DNA of 13,540 nucleotides from Clostridia bacterium (GTDB lineage Bacteria > Bacillota > Clostridia > Oscillospirales > CAG-272): contig JAFYMA010000012.1 in the NCBI GenBank assembly GCA_017556845.1, positions 1 to 13,540 on the forward strand, read 5' to 3'. Positions 1 through 4,866 of the stretch are shown piece after piece. A model generated the notes under the pieces. That model did no database searches. It was given only the letters and a program-made list of their open reading frames with translations, and was not told where the DNA came from. How positions within the stretch are numbered: the stretch's first letter is position 1; the number at the start of each line of letters is the position of its first letter. The position numbers and the translations under genes were made by a program.

Positions 1-25
1 ATAGGATTCTTGTAAGTCTTTTCAT
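1..25 (-). CDS. 5' end of a divergent gene (partial)
   Basis: Reading leftward, an AAGGAGAG ribosome site (complement of 30-37) sits four bases before an ATG at 25-23, and the frame stays open to the edge, giving MKRLTRIL. A perfect leftward promoter lies about 30 bases upstream (85-57). The basic start followed by hydrophobic residues could begin a signal peptide or membrane segment, but eight residues are too few to assign a product. The gene is divergent from the XRE regulator at 157 and may be its target. Confidence 0.55.
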
Positions 26-56
26 TTTTCTCTCCTTATGTATAGTTTTATGTGAT

Positions 57-85
57 ATTATACACCTTAAGTTTAAGTTTGTCAA
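57..85 (-). promoter_or_regulatory. Consensus sigma-A promoter for the leftward edge gene
   Basis: On the minus strand, TTGACA (complement of 80-85) and TATAAT (complement of 57-62) are separated by exactly 17 bp, a perfect match to the vegetative consensus. The spacer contains tandem AACTTAA-type repeats, so a bound regulator would block the promoter directly. Confidence 0.8.
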
Positions 86-105
86 CCTAAAAGTTCTTAA
101 AACTT
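69..105. promoter_or_regulatory. AAGTT repeat array, probable XRE operator
   Basis: AAGTT occurs at 69-73, 75-79 and 91-95, and its complement AACTT at 101-105. The last two form the inverted repeat AAGTT-CTTAA-AACTT. The array lies between the divergent genes, covering the spacer and -35 of the leftward promoter and the likely -35 of the rightward one. Binding by the adjacent XRE protein is inferred from this position only. Confidence 0.45.
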
Positions 106-125
106 ATACTAAAATATCATATAAT
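97..125 (+). promoter_or_regulatory. Probable promoter of the XRE gene
   Basis: A perfect TATAAT at 120-125 is preceded 17 bp upstream by a weak -35 (TTAAAA, four of six consensus bases). The expected transcription start is near 132, which leaves a short leader before the ribosome site at 143-149. The -35 overlaps the AAGTT/AACTT inverted repeat, which would allow autoregulation. Confidence 0.5.
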
Positions 126-156
126 ATAAGTAAAGGTTGGGTAAGGAGGGATCGAA

Positions 157-471
157 GTGTCCGAAACCCTTAAAGAAATAGGAACGAGGATCTGTTTAAG
201 ACGGCGTGAGGTCGGCTTGACTCAGGAAAAATTGGCGGAAAAAATGGACGTGTCCGTGCAGATGATATCAAATCTTGAACGCGGAAACAAGGCTATCCGA
301 ATTGATAATCTTATAAAGCTGTGCGAGATATTGAATATAAGCAGTGACTATATTCTTACGGGCGTTCGTTCGCAAAGCGATCTGTGTTCCGTTGCCCAGG
401 AGCTTCAGCATCTGTCTGAGGATGACAAAAGGCTTGCAGAGCTGATAATAAAGCGTTTGAAAAACGGATAA
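157..471 (+). CDS. XRE-family HTH transcriptional regulator
   Basis: A 104-residue DNA-binding protein. Residues 7-66 are a standard XRE/Cro helix-turn-helix: RREVGLTQEKLAEKM leads into a recognition helix around VSVQMISNLERG, then the scaffold helices through ISSDYILTG. Residues 78-104 form a charged helix (LSEDDKRLAELIIKRL), probably for dimerisation. The start is GTG at 157, chosen because AAGGAGG at 143-149 is well spaced before it. The gene is divergent from the partial gene at the left edge, with AAGTT operator-like repeats between them, so it probably controls itself and that neighbour. It is followed directly by a strong terminator, so it is a single-gene unit. The target is inferred; the HTH assignment is clear. 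Confidence 0.9.
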   Translation: MSETLKEIGTRICLRRREVGLTQEKLAEKMDVSVQMISNLERGNKAIRIDNLIKLCEILNISSDYILTGVRSQSDLCSVAQELQHLSEDDKRLAELIIKRLKNG

Positions 472-494
472 CAGTAAAATTGATATAAAAGAAT

Positions 495-526
495 AAAAAC
501 CTTATGACAGCGTCATAAGGTTTTTT
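495..526 (+). terminator. Bidirectional intrinsic terminator
   Basis: A perfect 9-bp stem (500-508 with 512-520, three-base loop AGC) is flanked by an A run (495-499) and a T run (521-526), so the stem is A/T-extended and reads as a terminator from both directions. It ends the XRE transcript and can also stop leftward transcription from the exporter operon. Confidence 0.92.
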
Positions 527-570
527 GTCATTTTCGTTTATCAGGGTGCTTTAAAATGAAATGTATATTA

Positions 571-668
571 TCTTTCTTCACCCTTCAGTAAGTGTCACAC
601 CCGCCAGCCCCCCGAAGCTGCTTTGCAGCTTGGCGGATGTGACACATCACAGCAAAGCTGTGATATTT
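571..668. repeat. Palindromic intergenic repeat, copy 1
   Basis: About 95 bp sharing its start (CTTTCTTCA.CTTTCAG.AA with small differences), a GTGTCACAC block, a CCGCCAGCCCC block and a final palindrome with copy 2 at 711-805. It folds as two elements. The first pairs GTGTCAC (592-598) with GTGACAC (639-645) and CCGCCA (601-606) with TGGCGG (631-636), enclosing a 7-bp hairpin (615-621 with 625-631). The second is an 8-bp hairpin (646-653 with 657-664, AAA loop). Size and structure fit a non-autonomous, REP- or MITE-like intergenic element. No transposase is present. Confidence 0.75.
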
Positions 669-710
669 GAAAATGTAATATATTTTTACAAAGGTAAAAG
701 ACGTTACAGC

Positions 711-805
711 CTTTCTTCATCTTTCAGCAAGTGTCACACCGCCAGCCCCAAAAAGCTGCAAAGCAACCGGGCAGCGTGACACATCACTGCTTTGCAGTGA
801 TATTG
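711..805. repeat. Palindromic intergenic repeat, copy 2
   Basis: Second copy of the element at 571-668, in the same orientation and offset by about 140 bp. The outer pair GTGTCAC (731-737)/GTGACAC (776-782) is kept, the central hairpin is degraded, and the terminal 8-bp hairpin (783-790 with 794-801) is perfect. Compared with copy 1, the terminal hairpin has a paired A-T to T-A change and a TTT instead of AAA loop, so its structure is conserved while its sequence drifts. Its right end overlaps the last codons and stop of the leftward gene at 784-1257. Confidence 0.75.
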
Positions 806-1257
806 GAAACGGTGTCTTTTGGTATCTTTTTTCTTTTTCTTATTGGCAGTGCGAGGACTACGACCATACCCATAACTATTGCCATTGCTATTTTGAACGT
901 CAGAAGTCCGTAGTGCGACGCCTTTGCCATATCGTCCATAAAGAAATAGTAAGCCGTATAATATATTGCGGAGCCGGGCACGAGCGGAATTATTCCGCAC
1001 ACCAAAAATACGGTTACGGGACATTTACGGTATATTGCGAATATCCGTGAGTAAAGAACTATTGCGAGCGTTGCGAAGAATGTGGCAAACACTGCCCCGA
1101 TGAACGGCTCGCAGGCATAGTAAACGAGCCAGCTTACGATACCGCCGAAGCCGCAGAAGAAATACTGCTTTAACGGCACGGAAAAAAGTATGCAGAATGC
1201 GACAGTTCCGACGAATGCGGCTATTGCCTGAAATAAGTATTCCAAAAATATATCCAT
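784..1257 (-). CDS. Threonine/serine exporter, C-terminal-type subunit (YjjB/ThrE_2-like)
   Basis: A 157-residue membrane protein matching the shorter half of the split ThrE family (as in YjjB): about four or five hydrophobic segments (roughly residues 6-28, 33-50, 53-70, 80-103 and 117-138) and a basic C-terminal tail. Residues 91-95 carry PLVPG, the family motif also present in the partner subunit. The family exports threonine, serine or related small metabolites, and both halves are thought to be needed. It starts 10 bp after the stop of the larger subunit and is the last gene of the leftward operon. The final residues (ITAKQ and the stop) are encoded inside palindromic repeat copy 2, so the C-terminus may have been remodelled by that element. 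The substrate is inferred from the family. Confidence 0.9.
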   Translation of the reverse strand: MDIFLEYLFQAIAAFVGTVAFCILFSVPLKQYFFCGFGGIVSWLVYYACEPFIGAVFATFFATLAIVLYSRIFAIYRKCPVTVFLVCGIIPLVPGSAIYYTAYYFFMDDMAKASHYGLLTFKIAMAIVMGMVVVLALPIRKRKKIPKDTVSNITAKQ

Positions 1258-1267
1258 ACCGCACCGC

Positions 1268-2059
1268 CTATATTATATTCAAAAAGTGTAACAGCAGAGT
1301 CGTTGCCCCGACTCCGATAGCAATTCCCATTGCGACGAGCAACGCGTCGATTATTCTTACCGCACCTGAAATATAGTTGCTTGCCGCAATATCGCGTATT
1401 GCGTTTGTGAACGATACGCCGGGTACGAGAGGCATCAGACAGCCTATCATTACTCTGTCCATATCGCCTGCTATGAACGATGTGAAAACTGCGGCGATAA
1501 CGGTAAGTGCGGCACTGCAGATTATATTCGTAAGCAGTCTTGACAGCTTTTTTTCATCAAGATATACCGCCGTTGCGAAAAAGAGAAATCCGACGAAAAA
1601 TGCGATGACCGCATCGACGAACGAGCCGCCGAACGTATAGCAAAGTCCTGCCGATGCAAGCGCTGAGCCTATCATTCTGACGACGGGCGGCAGAGCCTTC
1701 ATGCTTTCTATTTCGCAAAGGCGTGAAAACGCATCGTCAACGTTCGGATATTTGCCCTGCTCGATGTCGCGCGACAGGGTATTTACCGCATCGAGCTTTC
1801 CGAGATTTGTCGATATTAAAGGTATTGATCTTATCCGTATGTAATCGTGCCGTTTCGGCGTATCTATTCCGCGCGTGCAGTCGCCGCTTGTGATAAATAT
1901 TCCGTTTGCGACTGTGAACACCTCAAAATCACGCACCCCGTAAGAGCGCATTATATGGCTTATCGTTTCCTCTATTCTGACTATATCAGCGCCCGACTGA
2001 AGCAGTATTTTACCTGCGTACGACGCCATATCTATTATCTTTGAAAGATTTCCCTGCAT
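1268..2059 (-). CDS. Threonine/serine exporter, N-terminal-type subunit (YjjP/ThrE-like)
   Basis: A 263-residue protein of the ThrE/DUF1212 family. The N-terminal soluble part (1-125) has the typical opening (ASYAGKILLQSGADIVRIEETI) and VFTVANGIFIT region. The C-terminal half has about five membrane segments between 126 and 262, with PLVPG at 210-214, the motif shared with the partner subunit. The start is ATG at 2059, not the longer upstream open frame, because family homology begins there and the preceding 72 residues are an arginine-rich out-of-frame reading of the upstream gene. The ATG overlaps the stop of the regulator gene (TAATG), indicating translational coupling. Together with the gene at 784-1257 it forms the two-subunit exporter. 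Confidence 0.92.
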   Translation of the reverse strand: MQGNLSKIIDMASYAGKILLQSGADIVRIEETISHIMRSYGVRDFEVFTVANGIFITSGDCTRGIDTPKRHDYIRIRSIPLISTNLGKLDAVNTLSRDIEQGKYPNVDDAFSRLCEIESMKALPPVVRMIGSALASAGLCYTFGGSFVDAVIAFFVGFLFFATAVYLDEKKLSRLLTNIICSAALTVIAAVFTSFIAGDMDRVMIGCLMPLVPGVSFTNAIRDIAASNYISGAVRIIDALLVAMGIAIGVGATTLLLHFLNII

Positions 2060-2643
2060 TATTTGAGCTTCCTTCTTATTTCGGTAACCGCCCCGACGAT
2101 CATTTCTCTTGCGTAGTCCTCGGAAAAGCACATGGGCGAGGACGGATCGTTCACGGGTGTCAGTATGACGTTTTCTGCGTGAGTGCTGTAAGTGCAGATA
2201 ATGCCGCCGTTTTTGCGGATAAGCACCGTTTCTCCGTCGTCTGCGTAGTTCTGGCGGTGGATAACGTAAAGGCATTTGCTGTCCTCACACAAAAATCCGA
2301 AAAACTCGTTTGTAAATCGGTAGCACGCAAAATCGAACGACAGCAGATTATCAGCCGTCACGGCGGGGCCTGAGTCGAAAAGGCGTGATATAACGGGTAT
2401 TTTACCCGGAGTAAATTCGGGCGAATATTCCGTATAATTTTTTGCGTAGCCGAATATCAGAGCGTCTGCCGAAACTGCGTAATATAACGCTATCTGTGCA
2501 ATAAATTTTCGGTACGAGCAGCTTTTTCCCGAACGCCAGTCGGAAATTGACGATTTGGGAATATTGAGATACTGTGCTAAATTCACCTGCGGACGATCGT
2601 CTGTGTCTATCAGGTAAAGTATTGTTTCAAGCGTTTTATCCAT
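2059..2643 (-). CDS. HTH regulator with a degenerate LexA/S24-type domain
   Basis: A 194-residue regulator. Residues 18-62 form an HTH (VNLAQYLNIPKSSISDWRSGK, then YYAVSADAL), as in CI-like repressors. Residues 83-194 resemble the LexA/S24 peptidase fold: FFGF at 114-117, ETVLIRKNGG at 138-147, then ILTPVNDPSSPMCFS and a final AVTEIRRKL, the usual order in clostridial CI-like proteins. The GDSM active-site motif is only EDSK (S122) and the usual lysine region (VKRL) reads CTYS, so self-cleavage is probably lost. The start at 2643 is chosen for an AGGAGA site nine bases upstream; an in-frame ATG at 2688 lacks one. It is divergent from the virion cassette and is the first gene of the exporter operon, so it may control both. 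Repressor or activator role is not decidable. Confidence 0.8.
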   Translation of the reverse strand: MDKTLETILYLIDTDDRPQVNLAQYLNIPKSSISDWRSGKSCSYRKFIAQIALYYAVSADALIFGYAKNYTEYSPEFTPGKIPVISRLFDSGPAVTADNLLSFDFACYRFTNEFFGFLCEDSKCLYVIHRQNYADDGETVLIRKNGGIICTYSTHAENVILTPVNDPSSPMCFSEDYAREMIVGAVTEIRRKLK

Positions 2644-2681
2644 AACTTTTCTCCTGTATAGAGGAATTTGTGCAGAAAAAA

Positions 2682-2695
2682 CGAACAAATGTTCG
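2682..2695. promoter_or_regulatory. SOS-box-type palindrome, copy 1
   Basis: CGAACAAATGTTCG, a GAAC-N4-GTTC palindrome matching the LexA/DinR box consensus of Bacillus and relatives. It lies 39 bp upstream of the regulator start and 29 bp upstream of the rightward -35 box. The same 14-mer recurs at 3011-3024. It may be bound by the host LexA or by the local LexA-like regulator. Confidence 0.7.
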
Positions 2696-2724
2696 GAATA
2701 GTTAGAATAATTCCAATTTTTCTA

Positions 2725-2753
2725 TTGACAAAATTGCAATTTTGTGGTATAAT
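2725..2753 (+). promoter_or_regulatory. Consensus rightward promoter of the virion cassette, with spacer palindrome
   Basis: TTGACA at 2725-2730 and TATAAT at 2748-2753 with a 17-bp spacer. The spacer and -35 edge hold the perfect 16-bp palindrome CAAAATTGCAATTTTG (2729-2744), an ideal position for a repressor operator. Transcription would start near 2760 and run through a structured leader into the gene at 2938. No other convincing promoter was found inside the cassette, so this is probably the main cassette promoter. Confidence 0.85.
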
Positions 2754-2758
2754 ATGCA

Positions 2759-2843
2759 CATCATCAAGGGAAGGGTGATGGCATAGCGGTGTGTGCGGCG
2801 GTATTCGGCTTTATTTGCCGTAGTACGCATATATCCCCTTTTT
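2759..2843 (+). ncRNA. Structured leader or small RNA candidate
   Basis: This segment begins at the predicted start of the rightward promoter and ends in CCCCTTTTT (2835-2843). It can form CATCA/TGATG (2759-2763 with 2776-2780) and a longer hairpin, GTGTGCG/CGCATAT (2791-2797 with 2826-2832, two G-U pairs) capped by CGGC/GCCG (2806-2809 with 2817-2820). A late stem followed by a T run suggests an attenuator or a short RNA of about 85 nt. No known riboswitch or RNA family was recognised. Confidence 0.4.
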
Positions 2844-2861
2844 AAAGTGATACATACCTAT

Positions 2862-2890
2862 ATTATACCATATTATACCCCCAATGTCAA
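2862..2890 (-). promoter_or_regulatory. Consensus leftward promoter facing the virion promoter
   Basis: On the minus strand, TTGACA (complement of 2885-2890) and TATAAT (complement of 2862-2867) are 17 bp apart; a second TATAAT lies at 2872-2877. Transcription would start near 2855, cross the structured segment and the opposing promoter, and reach the regulator/exporter operon with a leader of about 210 nt. This is a face-to-face arrangement, so the two promoters should interfere. Confidence 0.8.
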
Positions 2891-2937
2891 CTGCTTTTTA
2901 CGATATAGGGGTGCAGGAGTGTTAAAGGAGGATCTGC

Positions 2938-3174
2938 ATGTGTGAATACTACTTGTCGTCACCGTGTCTGTCGGGGTGTCCGATGGAAAGTGACGACGAT
3001 GAAAAAAATACGAACAAATGTTCGTTTTGCGGTAGCTTTTTTGATGAAGATGACGGAGTTGTGACCGACGGCGGTGCTTTTTGCGATGACTGTATCGAAA
3101 AGCTCGACATAGAGGACATTTTACAGATAGCGGGAGCAGATTCCGTAAAGGAGCTTATATCAAGCATAGCGTGA
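2938..3174 (+). CDS. Small zinc-ribbon protein, first gene of the cassette
   Basis: A 78-residue, acidic, cysteine-rich protein. C28-x2-C31 and C49-x2-C52 form a four-cysteine zinc site resembling the N-terminal zinc-binding domain of ClpX (FCDDCIE before a short helix). Three more cysteines (2, 10, 14) lie at the N-terminus. Residues 55-78 are a helical tail (LDIEDILQIAGADSVKELI). The start at 2938 has AAAGGAGG seven bases upstream. The stop is one base before the next gene, so it is co-transcribed with the terminases. An SOS-box-like palindrome lies inside its coding sequence. The role is unknown: a regulator, an adaptor to a host ClpXP-like system and a packaging accessory are all possible. 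Confidence 0.75.
   Translation: MCEYYLSSPCLSGCPMESDDDEKNTNKCSFCGSFFDEDDGVVTDGGAFCDDCIEKLDIEDILQIAGADSVKELISSIA
3011..3024. promoter_or_regulatory. SOS-box-type palindrome, copy 2 (intragenic)
   Basis: An exact second copy of CGAACAAATGTTCG, 329 bp from copy 1, inside the zinc-ribbon gene where it encodes TNKCS and part of the first CxxC. It lies downstream of the rightward promoter and could act as a roadblock or as a looping partner of copy 1. Confidence 0.6.
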
Positions 3175-3175
3175 G

Positions 3176-3523
3176 GTGAAATTGAAAAGGATTACAAACG
3201 GCAAAAGATTTCTGCAATCGGTAGACAGATACGTTGACGCGTGCAAAAGCGAGGACCGATTACCGAACCTTGCGGGCTTTCTGCGATTTGCGGAAATGAC
3301 GCTGAGCGAATACAGCGACGCCTGCGAAAGATTTCCCCGCCAGGCTGAGCTTGCGCAGGCGTCGTTTGAGGACGAGGCTCTCAACTCCGGTACGAAAAAA
3401 ATATCGGCATCCGTTCTCAATCTGTATCTGAAAAGCCGTTTCGGATACGGCAGTGACGAAAAGAGCGATCAGGACGGCACGCTTAACGTGATATGCGACC
3501 ATTCCGACGGTGAGGACGAATGA
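3176..3523 (+). CDS. terS: Phage terminase small subunit (probable)
   Basis: A 115-residue protein directly before the large terminase. Residues 25-60 look like an HTH-type DNA-recognition part (LPNLAGFLRFAEMTLSEYSDAC). Residues 74-97 (ISASVLNLYLKSRFGY, then SDEKSDQDGTLNV) match the C-terminal pattern of P22 gp3-like and related small terminases, in which a LKN/S-x-FGY motif leads into a polar tail. Its role would be recognition of the packaging site and loading of TerL. The GTG at 3176 gives the longest frame, but a TTG at 3182 preceded closely by GAGGTG is an alternative. The 3' end overlaps the terL start as ATGA. Confidence 0.75.
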   Translation: MKLKRITNGKRFLQSVDRYVDACKSEDRLPNLAGFLRFAEMTLSEYSDACERFPRQAELAQASFEDEALNSGTKKISASVLNLYLKSRFGYGSDEKSDQDGTLNVICDHSDGEDE

Positions 3524-4839
3524 AAACTCTTTATTTAAAGGGTGTTCCGAATGAAAAGCAAAAGCAATTTTTCGCTTCAAAGACGCATTATACCGCTTAC
3601 GGCGGTGCAAGAGGCGGCGGCAAAAGCTGGGCTTTACGGCGTAAGCTCGTTCTTTTGTGTCTGAGGTATGCGGGCATACGGTGTCTTATTATAAGACGGA
3701 GCTTCCCCGAGCTTCAGTACAATCACATTCTGCCCTTGCGTGCGGAGCTTGGAAGCTGTGTTTCATATTCGGAAAGCGGCAAGTGCTTCAAATTCCCGAA
3801 CGGCTCAGTTCTTAAGCTGGGCTATATGGCGGACGACGGAGATACCTTGCAGTATCAGGGACAGGAGTACGATATAATTGCCCTTGACGAAGCAACACAG
3901 CTTACCGAATACCGATTTGCCGCCCTTAAGGCGTGCTTACGCGGTGCGAACTCCTTTCCGAAAAGAATGTATCTTTCGTGCAATCCCGGCGGTGTCGGTC
4001 ACGCGTGGGTAAAGCGTTTGTTCATAGACAGACGGTATAACGACGGTGAAGATCCGTCAGACTACTCGTTCGTTCAGGCAACGGCGTACGATAACACCGT
4101 TCTTATGGAAAACGATCCTGAATACATACAGCGTCTTCGCTCCTTGCCGAACGATCTGCGCGCTGCGTGGCTCGACGGCAGATGGGATCTGTTTGAAGGG
4201 CAGTTCTTTCCTCAGGTGCAGTATGATACGCACGTTGTAAAGGCGTTTGAGCTTCCGAGGAGAGTCAACCGCATAGGCGGTCTTGACTACGGCTTTGATA
4301 TGCTTGCGTTCGTCTGCCTTGCATCTGACGAGCACGGCAACGTCTACGTTGAAAGAGAATATTATAAATCAAATCTTACGTTATCCCAGGCGGCAGAGCA
4401 TATAGCACAAGTGTGCAGAGGGCTTAACGTCGACTATATCGCCGCAAGCCCCGATCTTTGGAACAGACGGCAGGACAGCGGTCTGTCCGGCTTTGAAATA
4501 ATGTCGTGCGTTCAGTCTATGCCGTCGCTCATACGGGCAGACGACCGAAGGATACCGGGCTGGCGCGCTTTAAGAGAGTATTTTCAGAACGGCAAAAACG
4601 GCGTGCCGTGTCTGCGTTTTTTCGATACCTGCCCTGAGACCTTTCGGTGCATAACGTCGTTAACGTACGATAAAACGAAAACGGAGGATGCCTCGTCATT
4701 TCCTCACGAGATAACGCATCTGCCCGAGGCTCTGAGATATGCGATAATGTCACGCATAGAAAGAGCAAGTAATGAAAAAGAGGAATATCTGGCAAGAAAA
4801 CGGCGTTTTGAAAGCCGCTTTGACATAGCGAACTACTGA
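3520..4839 (+). CDS. terL: Phage terminase large subunit
   Basis: The 439-residue ATPase-nuclease that drives DNA into procapsids. Walker A is GARGGGKS (29-36), Walker B is DIIALDE (118-124), and SCNPGG (153-158) is the coupling motif. The RNase H-like nuclease starts at GGLDYGFD (253-260, D256) with a second acid in SPDLW (310-314, D312). The usual third acid of the DALRY motif is glutamate here (PEALRY, E403), a conservative change that may or may not keep nuclease activity. The length is normal for phage TerL. It overlaps terS by four bases and is followed 27 bp later by the portal gene, which has its own GGAGG site. All main motifs are intact, so the protein looks functional. Confidence 0.97.
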   Translation: MKTLYLKGVPNEKQKQFFASKTHYTAYGGARGGGKSWALRRKLVLLCLRYAGIRCLIIRRSFPELQYNHILPLRAELGSCVSYSESGKCFKFPNGSVLKLGYMADDGDTLQYQGQEYDIIALDEATQLTEYRFAALKACLRGANSFPKRMYLSCNPGGVGHAWVKRLFIDRRYNDGEDPSDYSFVQATAYDNTVLMENDPEYIQRLRSLPNDLRAAWLDGRWDLFEGQFFPQVQYDTHVVKAFELPRRVNRIGGLDYGFDMLAFVCLASDEHGNVYVEREYYKSNLTLSQAAEHIAQVCRGLNVDYIAASPDLWNRRQDSGLSGFEIMSCVQSMPSLIRADDRRIPGWRALREYFQNGKNGVPCLRFFDTCPETFRCITSLTYDKTKTEDASSFPHEITHLPEALRYAIMSRIERASNEKEEYLARKRRFESRFDIANY

Positions 4840-4866
4840 TAAACGCCATATATTCATGGAGGATAA

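Noticed and set aside
571..805. Repeat pair as prophage attachment sites or a CRISPR array
   Set aside because: Both copies lie on the same side of the virion cassette, there are only two, and they are internally palindromic with unequal sequence, unlike att sites or CRISPR repeat-spacer units.
561..1024. Small open frames across the repeat pair and the exporter subunit
   Set aside because: They translate palindromic repeats or run in the wrong frame of a clear membrane protein, and have no convincing ribosome sites.
2060..2275. Upstream extension of the exporter gene by 72 residues
   Set aside because: The extension is arginine-rich and overlaps the regulator gene in another frame; family similarity begins at the ATG at 2059, which is coupled to the regulator stop.
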